Below, piece after piece: positions 1 through 10,830 of a stretch of 64,000 bases of DNA. Position 1 is the stretch's first letter, and every line of letters starts with the position of its first letter. The position numbers and the translations under genes were made by a program. Under the pieces are notes generated by a model. It was given only the letters and a program-made list of their open reading frames with translations. It did no database searches and was not told where the DNA came from. Source of the DNA: Adiantum capillus-veneris (Eukaryota > Streptophyta > Polypodiopsida > Polypodiales > Pteridaceae); assembly GCA_014529385.2 (NCBI GenBank), contig CM043967.1:79009278-79073277 (forward strand), written 5' to 3'.

Positions 1-259
1 TACTATTGAGAAAGCAAGAGAATCGATGTTAGCAAAGCAGTTACGCAACGCTTCCCGTATTGCAGCATCCGAGAAGTGGAAACGCTCGAGCGTCCCTCGG
101 CCACGAAGCTTGGCGTGCAACTAAATATCGAAAAGGCAGCGTTTGGGCGTCGCGTCAGCCGTTCGCATGATCCTTGTTTAGTTGTTCAATTCAATTGCTT
201 TAGTTGAGTTTCACTCAATTGGCCGCATAGTGTGAAAGGGCCCAAATCTCAAAAAAACC
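1..259 (+). other. Upstream region of the H3-like gene
   Basis: No coding frame is convincing here. The stretch leads into a TATA-like box at 260-267 and is probably the proximal promoter of the H3-like gene. I could not find an exact plant histone hexamer or octamer box. Confidence 0.3.
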
Positions 260-267
260 TATTTAAA
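260..267 (+). promoter_or_regulatory. TATA-like box of H3-like gene
   Basis: TATTTAAA lies 45-52 bases upstream of the ATG at 312. This spacing fits a plant core promoter with a short 5' leader. It supports 312 as the start rather than an upstream TTG. Confidence 0.45.
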
Positions 268-311
268 GGTTGAAGGGGCTCATTTTGTCATCTTCCCTAC
301 TAGGTGCAACC

Positions 312-1175
312 ATGGCACGAACAAAACAAACAGCTAGGATTGCATATCGAGAGGGGCCGGATGGCCAACGACTCAAAGGTACAGCAACAGAAGCTGGAAC
401 TTCACAAGCTCAAGGTGAAGTCCACATAGAAGAAGCTGGAGCTTCAAATCAGCATGGCCAGTCCTCTACAGCAGCAAAAGAGAGACGGAAGCATCGTCTT
501 GTTGTCTATTCATCGGACTCCAACGATTCTGATGGCAATAGGGAGGATGAGAGCGACCAGGGCAAAGAAACAAACAGCCAAAAGCAGCCGTCAGAAGGCT
601 TTGAAGAGACACAAACGGATGAAGATGCCCCATGGGTTGGCGTCCAAATACAAACTTATCAGGCTCACATGTCTATTGGGGGTAAGACACTTCCTAAAGG
701 GAGTGGACCTACACCATCACATCTAGTCGATAGTGAAGAGCACGAATCAGATGGAGAGTGGGTGGAATCCGATTATAAGGTGTTGGAAGTGCCTGTGCAG
801 AAAAAAAAGAGAAAGAGAATTTTCTACAAGAAGAGGAAGCAAGATGCCCCGACTCGTGCCAAAAATGCACCTCCACGTCGACCTCAGAAGGTACGAAAGC
901 GCAGCCGTGCTTTTGCGGAGATTTGACACTATCAAAAGAGCACCGAGCTCTTGATTCGGAGGGCCCCTTTTGCAAGGCTATGCAGGGAGGTTTTGCAATT
1001 GTACAACACACATTTTCGGATGGGCGTCGTGGCCATAGAGGCAGTCCAAGAGGCAGCAAAGCAATATTTAACTGGCATATTCGAGGATTCTAACCTCTGT
1101 GCCATCCATGCAAAGCGTGTAACCATTATGCCCAAGGATATGAAGCTTGCTCGCCGTTTGCGCCATGAGGAGTAG
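312..1175 (+). pseudogene. Histone H3-like gene with about 200-residue N-terminal tail, one in-frame stop
   Basis: The frame opens with MARTKQTAR, identical to the H3 N-terminus through R8; the K9 position is Ile. An inserted tail of about 190 residues follows: an acidic Ser/Asp-rich stretch (SSDSNDSD), then basic nuclear-signal-like KKKRKR. The histone fold begins at about 906 and keeps exact register with H3: [44 protein letters not shown] and LARRLR. A TGA at 924-926 replaces the Arg after REI-like AEI; the same frame then runs to TAG at 1173-1175. Read through, the protein would be 287 aa, against 136 for H3. Long tail, MARTK start and APF in place of LPF recall plant CENH3, but loop 1 has canonical H3 length. 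It is either a recent pseudogene of an H3/CENH3-related variant or a recoded gene. Family assignment is strong; functionality is unknown. Confidence 0.85.
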
Positions 1176-1219
1176 CTTGTAATTAGGCATCAACCTTTTT
1201 GTATTTACGGAACTCCAAG

Positions 1220-1308
1220 ATTGGGAAGAATTTGAATACAAGCGTCTTTTGGTTCAATATCCCACTCTGTGCATTGTATTGGGAAGAATTTGAATATAAG
1301 CGTCTTTT
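1220..1308 (+). repeat. 31-bp direct repeat pair downstream of H3-like gene
   Basis: Copies at 1220-1250 and 1278-1308 (58-bp offset) share ATTGGGAAGAATTTGAATA followed by C/T and AAGCGTCTTTT. They lie in the probable 3' flank of the H3-like gene. Confidence 0.7.
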
Positions 1309-1555
1309 ATTGTATACCCCAGTGCGCAATGTATTGTTTTAATTCTGCACCATGCAATGTAGCAGTGGTTCAAGTTTTGTCTACCTTCTATTGTATGTAT
1401 GTAGCCATTAGCTTGTTATTGTGAAAAATTGCCTACATTTAGCACCTTGGCTAAGTGGGGCAGGCACTTCCTGATGTATCCATGCTATGTGACTCACTAT
1501 TGCATGGCAAAAACATCTACAAAGTGTTCAAAATGGCTTGGAATGCCCCCAAGTT

Positions 1556-1629
1556 GGCTGCCACAAGGGCGTGCATTTGGGGCATCCAGAGGCCTATGGA
1601 TGGACATAATGCACGCCCTTGTGGCAGCC
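1556..1629 (+). repeat. Perfect 22-bp inverted repeat (hairpin 1)
   Basis: Arms at 1556-1577 and 1608-1629 are exact reverse complements; the core is CCACAAGGGCGTGCATT. The 30-nt loop holds a further CATCCA/TGGATG pairing, so a long near-continuous stem can form. It shares its stem with the hairpin at 2125-2194 except for one compensated base pair. It may be a miRNA-like or siRNA foldback, or a tiny foldback element. No ORF explains it. Confidence 0.75.
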
Positions 1630-1807
1630 TCTCCTAGTGCTTTGCTCACACTCTCCAGTGGTTTCCAGACAATTTTGACAAGCAATAAGTATGTTTTGTT
1701 TGCTTCAATGCTTCAATTAGCATAGATGCTGCTGGAATTCATCCCTCCTTAGTCCATGTCAGTCCTAAACTCCAGAAAGGGCTTATATATTGCCACAAAG
1801 TTTACTC

Positions 1808-2104
1808 TTGTGGTTTGCTAATACAACTTTAGGTATCTGGGGCAAGATGGGCTTAAGGTTACCTGGGTATCCATGTCTTCCTGTTTTGCAGCTGGGTATT
1901 ATTGTCTTCTCACTCTGTTTTGTAACTGGATATGCTCCTATTCTCCAAGAAGGATTTAGATATCATCCACAGTTTTGTGGTTTGTTGATACATCTTTAGG
2001 TATCTGGGGCAAGATGGGCTTTAGGTTACCTGGGTATCCATGTGTTTCTCTTTTGCAACTGGGTATTAATGCCTTGAAACTCTGTTTTGTACTTGGGTAT
2101 GCTC
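1808..2104 (+). repeat. Diverged tandem duplication, 167-bp period
   Basis: GGTATCTGGGGCAAGATGGG followed by TTACCTGGGTATCCATGT occurs at 1832 and 1999. Similarity extends over about 130 bp of each unit. It lies between the two hairpins, so the hairpins may belong to the same duplicated block. Confidence 0.7.
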
Positions 2105-2124
2105 TTAGATGTGTCCAAATTCAT

Positions 2125-2194
2125 CTGCCACAAGGGCGCGCATTTGCACACTTCATCTGCTGATGGAAAGCCCTAATGCGCGCCCTTGTGGCAG
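2125..2194 (+). repeat. Perfect 20-bp inverted repeat (hairpin 2)
   Basis: Arms at 2125-2144 and 2175-2194 are exact reverse complements with core CCACAAGGGCGCGCATT. Relative to hairpin 1 the stem has GCGC for GTGC on one arm and GCGC for GCAC on the other, a compensatory T-A to C-G change. The loop sequence differs from hairpin 1. Confidence 0.75.
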
Positions 2195-2667
2195 CATTGT
2201 TTAGGCACTTCCAAGCCCTTTACTAGGCACATACATAACTTTGGAAGCCTAGAAATAACAAAGTATACATTTTTAAAATTTTAATGCCTACCAAACCCTT
2301 TAGTAGTCATAGCAAAAATTATGGTGCTTCTCATACACAATGGAAGCCCAACATATAAGAAATTCAAAACCTTGCAAGAAAGAGAGTCATAGACAGCAAA
2401 AAGTAGTTTCATTAAAGAAATCAATGCTTTACATGATATCCGGCTTTTGCTTTAGGATCTTTCTAATTACAATTTTCTGGCGCTTGGCCTTTTGGGGTGG
2501 CTCCCTGTTAAGTAAAGTGGTTGTGATTTCTTGGGTGTCATTAACCCCTACAGCTTGGTTCATGCCGACATGGGCAATAAGGCGCCCGCGAAAGTTTACA
2601 CCGAAAGTGGATATTGCAAAATCTTTCTTTACAAGCACTACAAGGTTGGCCGTTTGGGCAAGTGTTG

Positions 2668-3992
2668 TTAAACACAACGCCTTGGAGAGTGAACGGAGAG
2701 CAAAATGTTGTAGAGAACATTGGGAGAGTAGTTGGCATGGACAAACACCACGACACCAGTGGGAAGTGTGCCGAGGTAGTGAGAAAGTGCCGCTTGAGGT
2801 CCGAACGGCGTCCTCCTCCCCCCTGACCGTTGCGCCCAGGCGTCAACCTCCAGAACATCCTGCAGAACATAGGTTTTCTGAGATATGGCACAGAATTATG
2901 ATATAACATTAACAAAATCATTTGTAACAATCAAATGTAAGTGAGCATCTATACCTCTTGTCTACGATCCTCCTCATCGGCATCCGGGTGCAAGTAAAGA
3001 TCCACGCTTGACTTTCCCTTTGGATCAAGCAAAACAGGTGTTGCAGCAGGTGGTGGTGAATCCACTCTTGCGCGTTTAGCCAAACACATGGCTTGCACGG
3101 CCACAAACTCCTCCTCAGAGACCTTGGCCTGCTCGGCTGCTGCCACCTCGGCTTGTGCGATCGCCACTGTGTCCGCCAAAGTATTCCCCATGGGCAGTAG
3201 GAGATCATCGTCATCATGGGAGGTGGTGGTATCAAGCTCAAACTTTCCATGGGCATCGAGGATGGCGAAACACTCATCCATGCGAAGCTCAAAGGATTTC
3301 TCCACATCGTGCATAAACACAAACTCCTCCCCACCCACCACAATGGAGGTGAAGCGGGTAATCTCTACCTCAGGGATGGCATCCCGAGTGGTGGTTTCTT
3401 CTGGCGGTCCCGAGGATGAACCGACTGATGGAGAGGCCTCCAAGAGGCCTTGAATCCCTACAGGGTAGGTCAAGGCAAGCGTCCTCTCCTCTGCAGATGA
3501 GTCAATGGCCGCGGGCTTGGGGTCCTTCACATCAGCCAATATCCCGCCGATCTGCAAGTGAGGTAGCACTACGTCAGGGCCCGCTGGGCACTCGTGAAGG
3601 AGGAAGATCATTATGGCCTGAACAGAGAAAAAAGTGTTTCCGATCCTTCCCTTACGCATTGCTCGCACATCATCAGCTTTAAGCCGCACATATTGTCCGG
3701 CCGGTTGTGCTATGGTGGCAAAGCGTGCAAGCCGCTGATGAAATGGCCTGTCCCCTTGGTAGATGTGGTGGAGAAGGCCTTCAGGGACCCATTTCCCTGG
3801 TCGGTTTGGTAACTCAACAATGAATCTCCCCATGCACGTGGAAATGTATGAAGTAATGTGCTCAAGAGATTGAGAGTGGAGGGTCAAGGTGGTTTCCAAA
3901 TCGGGTTGGGTTGTGAAAAATGCTTGAAGCTCAGGGCGATTTGCATGCCCAACCTCAGTAAGGAATGCATCTAAAGCACTAGTAGCAGCCAT
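2668..3992 (-). CDS. Unrecognised two-exon protein, about 409 aa
   Basis: I do not recognise this gene. A TATA box at 4072-4080 lies about 80 bases upstream of ATG 3992. Exon 1 (3992-2955) encodes 346 residues starting MAATSALDAFL and ends at a GAG|GTATAG donor. Intron 2954-2860 ends in TTCTGCAG. Exon 2 (2859-2668) continues in phase for 63 residues to TAA; it contains a G-R-R rich turn and a hydrophobic VVVFVHANY segment. Exon 1 has a Glu/Ala-rich helix and a KRARVD-type basic patch near its end. Just past the stop another frame (to 2429) reads plausibly with a Lys/Arg-rich end, so a one-base shift or another intron is possible. No transposon motif is visible. Confidence 0.55.
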
Positions 3993-4071
3993 GTCTTCTC
4001 TTTGCGTGATTGGGTATGCTAGGTCTCTCTGCAATGCTGGGATGAAAATGGTGAAATGAGGAGGTGGTCCT

Positions 4072-4080
4072 CCTTATATA
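4072..4080 (-). promoter_or_regulatory. TATA box of the 2668-3992 gene
   Basis: TATATAAGG on the minus strand lies about 80 bases upstream of ATG 3992. It marks this gene as having its own promoter, separate from the gene at 4373-5562. Confidence 0.5.
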
Positions 4081-4372
4081 GACATATTCTATCTCGAAAA
4101 AAATAAAAAATATGGATTAAAAAAATAAATTTACACCACCTTAAAACTCAAGTACAAAATCAAGTACAACACCTTAAAACTTTTCAAAATCTTTAATAAA
4201 ATATCCAATATATAAACGATTAAAGTTACAAGCCAATTCACTTAGACAAGATGATTTCGTTTGTAGCCCAATCTTTGTAAACAAGCATAGTGGCCTCCAT
4301 CCGCCTTCCAATCTATACAACCAAAAATGGGCAATCAAAATACAAAAACCCACAAAAAATAAGAAAAGGTAG
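4081..4372. other. AT-rich intergenic spacer
   Basis: An AT-rich stretch between two minus-strand genes. No convincing coding frame or RNA gene was seen. Confidence 0.4.
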
Positions 4373-5562
4373 CTAAGGAAGCACAAAGCAGACCTTGCGT
4401 TGTTCTAGTTTGAAACTTGCATTACCGACATCCTCGAATCCCATTATGACAAAGTGTTCCCGAAGATTGGCAAGAGTCCAGTGCGGATTCACTGCAACCA
4501 CCTCCACCTCGTTATTGGGCATGCGGACACGAATTTCAAAGGATTGAATCTCTTCGGCTGTCAGCTGCAAGGGTATCCATTTGCCACGTTTGTGCATCCA
4601 CCTCTCATAGCTAAACCGTGCATACAAGGTGTACCCTGCTTTCAAATACCGAAGGCAAAGCTGTGTGGGGGACACATTGCACTTATAACGGTCACCATCA
4701 TGCAAACCGTCAACATAGCCCCAATTGACACCTAGAATGGTGTCCATTGCATCTATGTCAACTTCTTTGCAAACAAACATTGTTGGTGTTTCTACAATCG
4801 GTAGAGAGCGGAATGCATGCACAAACAAATGAATGGGACAATGCCAACTGAGACCCACCGATCTGGTTTCCTTACCAAACTTTAGGGACCCTTGGAAATC
4901 TTGCAGCACCTTGCACTTGAAAGAAAGCAAAGCCCAATGGTCTGGAGTTGGCCATTCTGCACTCTGCAATGAGGGTGTCTCCACGGCTTCTAACCTACCA
5001 TAACTTTGGCTTGACTTCGGCACCACGTACTTGTGGGAGTACATGAATATTCGCTGCTCAGTAAGTTTTTTTGATGAAACATTAGGAAACATAAGCTCCC
5101 CAATGTGAGCATGCACAACCATGAACGTGCCTGAGAGGCACTCAAGCGACTGCTCCTCAACTAAGCTGGATGGAAAAACATCTTTACAAATGTCCTTAGT
5201 TAAACATAATGATCACATAAACGTAAACATGACATATGCATGGGATAGCTAAACCATGAAAACTTACAATGAGGTGCAAATTGAGTAGAAGCTCTCTTGA
5301 GGTGGAGCTCAGCTGCACTGTAGACGTGTTGCACGATGGACACCATTCCGGACTTTGTTTCTTTGAATGTCAATAGTCGGCGCTTCCAATGACGTTCCAA
5401 TACGCCTCGACACCGTACGCGATGAGGTCCAGCACGTGACGGTTGCATGTAGATCCATGCACCCTTCTTGAACACTTGTGGGATCCATACCCCCTCTGAG
5501 TCTTTTGTGTTGTGCAACACAATCTCTTCTATCTCTGGTTTGGGCCGTCTATGCGTGGACAT
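4373..5562 (-). CDS. Unrecognised two-exon protein with possible ubiquitin-like C-terminus
   Basis: ATG at 5562 opens a basic N-terminal exon (MSTHRRPKPEIEE..., 98 codons plus one base) ending at T|GTAAGT at 5268/5267. A CTCTCAG acceptor near 5131 restores phase into a long frame that runs to 4373, giving about 350 residues. The middle holds several conserved-looking Trp and Cys residues (HCPIH, NWGYVDG). The last about 70 residues, from FEIRVRMPNNEVE, alternate beta-like and helical patterns (TLANLREHF) like a ubiquitin-like fold; this is inference only. A second donor near the 3' end is possible. Its leader is a long CT-rich tract. Function is unknown. Confidence 0.45.
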
Positions 5563-5579
5563 GCTTGGGAAGTTGGGCT

Positions 5580-5960
5580 TAGGAAGGGATTTGAAAGAGT
5601 TGAGTACTGTGGAGAGAGAATGAGGAGCTGAGGGGAGGGTGAGGTGAGGTGCCTATGGTGGCTATGGTGGCTTTGACAGTGGAGATAGAGAAAGAGAGGA
5701 GTGAGAGGTAGAGAGCTAGAGAGGATAGTGGAGCTATGGGCTATGGAGTGTGGGACTGTAGAGGGTTGATGGAGGTGTGAGAGAAGGGGGAGCTATGGAG
5801 AGAGAGGAAGAGAGTGGTGGAAAGCTTTTGGCTATGGTTGCCTTGACTGTAGAGAGAGAATGGGAGGAGGGAGAAGAGGGAGAGTCTGGGAGAGAAAAGT
5901 AATGAGGGAGAGAGAGAAAAGTGGATTTTGGGGAGAAAAATTGACTTTTTAAAGTTAGTT
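5580..5960. repeat. Purine-rich (GA/GGA) low-complexity tract
   Basis: Irregular GAGAG, GGAGG and GTGGAG runs on the plus strand (CT-rich on the minus) sit immediately upstream of the minus gene starting at 5562. CT-rich leaders are common in plant promoters, so it may act as its 5' region. Confidence 0.55.
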
Positions 5961-6100
5961 TATGTTTTGGGGCAGTTTTGGAGGCAAATGGGTCAACTTT
6001 GGAACTTTTGAAAAATTTTCAATTTTTTGGGTTTTTAAGCATGCGCGTTTTTTTTTGGGGGCTCCCTCCTTCTTTTATGACACCTCTCTCCTCCTATTTA

Positions 6101-6119
6101 CCCCCCCCCCCCCCCCCCC
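6101..6119 (+). repeat. Poly-C tract
   Basis: Nineteen consecutive C in a CT-rich stretch. Length is likely polymorphic or error-prone. Confidence 0.9.
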
Positions 6120-6289
6120 TAGCCTACCTCCCTCCTCTCTCTAAGAACCAAACATTGAAGAGGGAGACAATTAGGCTGCACCCCTACCATTCTTCCCCCT
6201 CTATGTGATATCCCAAGAGCCTTCTCATTGGTTCTCCCTTAAGCCTTCAGTAATCAAAAAGGCCCAAGGAGAGTCCATATTTTTCCTAA

Positions 6290-7722
6290 TGGCCAGATGA
6301 AACAATTTCATCACCAAAATTGAGATCAGGTATTGTACATCTTTCATCCACAAATTTGATTACAAGACTAAGCCTAGCAAGTGCAAATATAGACAAAGGT
6401 TCTTCTTGATCCCAGGTATATACAAGGCATCTACAAGTGTGAAACAAATGCTATTTGCAGCAGTAAGCACAATCTTTCCATCTCCTTGAACCGGATAAGA
6501 GGCATTGTTGGCACAAGTGACTGGATTCCCATGAGGGAAAGACTCAAGAGAGGTAAACAAATCATGATGTGAGGTAATGTGCTTTGTAGCACCACTATCA
6601 AAGTACCACACATGAGCATCTACAACAACTGACAAACATGCATCATGGACAAAGGGATCATAAGTGCACTCTACACTAAAAGCCCATTCTGCATCAATAT
6701 CAACATCACAGTCTCCTTTCATAGAATACTCAACAATAGCTGCATTTGTAGTGGAACCAACCTCTTCTTCTTAGCCTCTTTGGACTTCAACTTAGGACAC
6801 TGATTGATCAAGTGATTGTTAGCTTTAAAATAATGGCAACACATCTTCTTTTTGCCCTTTTCACCGAACTTCCTGGACGAATTGCCTCTAGCAAAAGCAT
6901 TAGGAAGAGGTGATTTACCACTCGTAGAAGAACAATGAGAAGTGGCTACATTGATGTTACCACCTTTTCTTTGAGCAACAATAAAGGCCTATTCCACTGC
7001 ACGTTGTTTAGTCCCATTTCTTTTGGAAAGTGACACTTGCAATAACAATGTGCATAATGCATCAACCTTGAAAACTTGTGGATTTCCTTGGGTCATAAGT
7101 CTCCAAGTACTAGAGAAAGTATAGTTAGAATCTGGCAAATCATCAAGATCAGTTTGCACAAGGGAACTGCCAGAAATGACTTCGCCTACAAAAATAAGTT
7201 GCTCATTGATATCCTTGACACCAACAAGGAAAGTGTCCATATTATCTTTCTCATGCATAATCTTTGACTCCAGCTCTTTACACAACAATGCAATTTTCAC
7301 CTCATTGTGACTTGCATAAAGACCAGCCATAATATCCCACGTTTCTTCTGCAGATTTTGCTAAACAAATATGAGGAGTAATAGTGCCTTCACAAACAATG
7401 CCATCAAATCATGAGCTTGTGCATCTTTTACATCCCAATGATCTTGCTCAGTGTAGGCAAAACAACTATGGCAGCATGAATCCTGCCACCAAAACCTGCA
7501 ACATCCTCAACATTGCATATATCCTCGGAACTAGGACGTACATCAATGCCCTGCACAATGTTCCGAACGCCCTTTGACACAAGGACAACCAACAGGGTAA
7601 TTGTTCCTATACAATGTATCCTCAGCAACAAACATCTTGAGCACATCTATGTTGTTGTCGGCCATGGAGAATGCCTGCACCTGATGTGAAATTGCCGAAA
7701 AAGAGGAGAAATGAAGCGAGAA
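6290..7722 (-). mobile_element. Ty1/copia family A, copy 1: gag and protease remnant
   Basis: Minus-strand frames give, 5' to 3', a gag start (MADNNIDVLKMFVAED), gag helices, a CCHC knuckle region near 6770-6860, and the protease start YFDSGATKHITS at about 6590 with downstream GIKKNL. The catalytic Asp is intact, but the second Cys of the knuckle is Phe. Frames are broken several times. Integrase, RT, RNase H and LTRs are absent. Sequence closely follows the gag-protease parts at 28.2-29.8, 42.3-43.1 and 50.0-51.5 kb, so it is one family. Confidence 0.85.
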
Positions 7723-9312
7723 CAATACATGTTATATAGCACAAACTATAGAAGACTGTAAGGGACTTGTTATGCAAAAAGGGGCATTGACAAAAATTAT
7801 GCACAAAATGTGATCAATAGAGGAGAATACTTGTCGAATATGGTGGGGGGTGGTAGCTCTGAGTGTCCACGGTAGGTAGAAAATCCACAACGTGACTCTG
7901 GGTCAAAAAAGCTGTGTGTGTGTGTGTGGCTCTAACAACTGAAAATGAGCCCTATTTTTCTATATGTGCCCGACCTACCCGGATTAACAAGGGAACACTT
8001 ACCTTGCTTATCTAGATTTCTCATGGTATAGCAGCTGTGGCTCAGATGGCTCATTGTTTGGATACTTGATTGCTAATCGCCCTTGATTTTGTACTTTTGA
8101 TCCGTTGTATAAGTTGGCCCAAAATTTGACTCGTGCCAAATTCTTCCAAACTTGCCATGCTTGAAGCTCTTGCTTTGTTTATTTGGGTTTACTTTCAGAA
8201 CTTGATTCCAACTTTCCTAGCTCAATTTATTAACTTTTTATCCTTATTAGCTAAAAATGAAAGAGAATTACTAAAAATTATTATTTGACCAAAAATTAGC
8301 CAAAATTATTCCATACACTCACATATACTTACTCTCACTCTAGGCAACATGTCTATTAAATGTTTTTTCATTATAGCTCATTATTATGCCTGATAAGAGA
8401 TAAATCCTGATAAAAAGCAACTAAAAAGCAAAACTTTCAGTGGAGAAACATGCTTTGTATGCTATATACATAATTTCTTGACATCTTGTAGCTTAAGATC
8501 TTTCAATAGGTTGTCAAAGCTACTGCTACTCCCCCCTTCCCATTCTCAGTCATCCTGGATGAAGGTTTGTAGTATGTGCCTCGGCACGAACATTGTTTCT
8601 ATGCAAAGGCCGTGTAATGTGGCCGATTATGCTAATGGAAAAGATGCGTGGGGTAACGATATGTTGTGCAATTTGTGTGTGCTGAATTGATTGTTCAGTG
8701 TCTTTCATTGGCCAGGCTCCATTTAGACTACATTGTCCAAATAAAAGCTTTTGAATATGGTGCACACGGTCCTTGATTGTTGGTTTGGTGAGTACCGTTG
8801 GCTAGATTTTTGTGGTCCTTTGTTCTAGTTTGGGTATCCACTTGTACCTTGGTTGTGGAGACATGGAAGGTGTTAGTCGTGTTGGTTGCTTCCTTCTCCG
8901 TTGCCAAATTAGTTCGGTCATTTTGGGTTTATTCTTTGATTTGTACTTGGGGATCCATTCGGCTTATTGTTGATTTTGCCAGTAGTTTGGGTTGCCACTT
9001 CCAAGTATAACTTCTTTGAAGGTTGCAATATGTTGCTGGTTGTTCCTTTGAGATGGAAGGAACATGCGAGGCTTGTGGTTTTGGTAACCATAACTGCATC
9101 AGTTTGTCCGCCATGATTGACTTCTTTACCCAGACTTGCTAGATAGCTTTTTTGTTGGGTTGGTAAGAAATTTTAGGCTACTCTTTGGTTTTAACAGGCT
9201 GTACATTACAAATATGATCAGATTGTGCTAAGGAAGTGACATAAGAGGTGCCATTAAGGTTGAACTTTACGATTTTCTCTTGCCAATCGGTAACTTCTTT
9301 GTACATGCGGAT
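7723..9312. other. No recognised gene; leader of copia copy 1 and unassigned DNA
   Basis: 7723-7870 resembles the untranslated leader of copia family A. A (GT)n run sits at about 7914-7928. 8340-9312 has weak minus-strand similarity in style to gypsy linker sequence but no motif I can name. Confidence 0.35.
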
Positions 9313-9770
9313 CTATGAGACACCCAAGATGATTGCCTCATTGATATTAATGTCCGCCATTACATGAAACTGGTGTGGGTAGTGATGGCCTTCTATGTTG
9401 ATTGACACTTTTGCTTGACCTAAATTGACCATTGTTCCTTTGTTGCTGCTTTGAGCTCCATCTAAATGAGCATCAATTTTACACTTGACATCTTTAGGTA
9501 TGCTCATTGCTTTATGGCATTTACGCACATTGCAGTGTCAACAAGTGCCCTCTCATGTGATCCATCTACCAATTGTATAGGGATGTGTATATCCATATCT
9601 CCAAGCCAATTTGGATATGTCTTGGCTCTGTCTAAATTGCTTCGATAGGAGGAGGTGAGATTTTTCGTTATTGAATTTGATCTGTGGTTTGTCGTTCCCG
9701 ACACTTTAAAATTTTCAACTTCGCTTCCTCTTGAGCCGGTGCTTGAATGGCTTGAGCATTTTGCTTCCAT
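9313..9770 (-). mobile_element. Ty3/gypsy protease remnant
   Basis: Two overlapping minus-strand frames together resemble a retropepsin: an ALVDTAMCVNAI segment (DTG changed to DTA), a middle beta-rich stretch, and INEAIILGVS near the end where gypsy proteases have an ILG motif. It lies downstream of integrase on this strand, so it belongs to a different element from the integrase at 9843-10830. It is frameshifted and inactive. Confidence 0.5.
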
Positions 9771-9842
9771 TTTACAGCTTGATGAATCTTTTCAAGCATT
9801 TGTTAGTTATATATGATATTTCTTCAACGTGCAACCACTAAT

Positions 9843-10830
9843 CTAGTTAGGCATTTCTTCTCCCTCTAATATTGCAAGTTTTATGGTACCACTGGATGAT
9901 ATGCCGCTAATAAAAAATGGGCCATTACCTTGCTTTATCAACTTTTTGGAGTGTTGTTTTAAGGTGTAGACTAATACATAGTCTCGCTTTTTGTAGTGTT
10001 GTTTAAGGTGTAGACTAATACATAGTCTTGCTTTTTTAACTCTTTGTTGATCATGAGCTGCTTTTTTGTGTAGATGGTAGTGCAGCTCGTACACACAATT
10101 CATCTAGCTTTTCTAGTTGGTTTATCGAGTTCATATCTTGTCCACTCTAGGTTCTTGGCTACCCGAAGTGTAGGAATCAAGAATTCCATGGGCAGTATGA
10201 CATTAAGCCCAAACACCATAATGAAAGGTGTTGTTCTAACCGTTGATTTGTAAACAAGTCGATATGGCCAAAGAGATGAATGTAACTTTTGTTCGTAGTT
10301 TGTTCTTGATTCATCCACTTTTTTGGTGAGCATTGTGCATAGACTTTTGTTTGTGCTCTCTACTTGTACGTTTGCTTGAGGGAGATATGGCGTTGATTTA
10401 TGATGAATCACCATGAATTCCTTCAGCAAGAATTCAATCATTTTCTTTATGACGTGAGTCTCTTTGTCACTTACTATTTCAATTGGTAGCCCATATCTTG
10501 TAAAGACATTTTCATACAAGAACTATGCTATTGTTTGACCATCATTCCTTTGTGTTGCTTTGGCTTCTACCCATTTGGCTAGATAATTTGTGGCCACAAT
10601 GATATATTGAGCATGCATTCTATATGCAGGAGGTGTGATAGGTCCAACAAAGTCTATCCCCCATTTGGTGAAAACCCTTGCTGTCATCATAGGTCATAAT
10701 GGCATTTCGTCTTACCTCATAGGTGCTTTAGTATGTTGGCATTCATCACAAATCTTCACATATATTTCAGCATCCATGAACAAGGTCGGATACCAAATTC
10801 CTGCACAACAAGCATTGCTTTTGTAGTTTT
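9843..10830 (-). mobile_element. Ty3/gypsy integrase remnant
   Basis: The frame at 10100-10519 reads FTRYGLPIEIVSDKETH, FLLKEFMVIHHKSTPYLPQANVQVES and LWPYRLVYKSTVRTTPF, the C-terminal half of a gypsy integrase core. The second catalytic Asp is in SDKETH, and the Glu of the DDE triad would be in the NVQVE segment. Flanking frames to 9843 and 10830 continue the C-terminal and N-terminal parts with breaks. Non-functional fragment. Confidence 0.75.

Noticed and set aside
312-1175. Firm CENH3 call for the long-tailed H3-like gene
   Set aside because: MARTK start, long tail and APF fit CENH3, but loop 1 has the canonical H3 length and the alpha-2/alpha-3 block is H3-like, so only an H3/CENH3-related call is supported.
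2340-2906. 188-codon plus-strand frame
   Set aside because: Antisense to a better supported minus-strand exon with matching splice phase.
6360-7722. Host gene with DSG protease motif
   Set aside because: It matches copia family A gag-protease in this window in order and sequence.
7914-7928. Functional Z-DNA or regulatory (GT)n
   Set aside because: Too short and not placed near a supported promoter.
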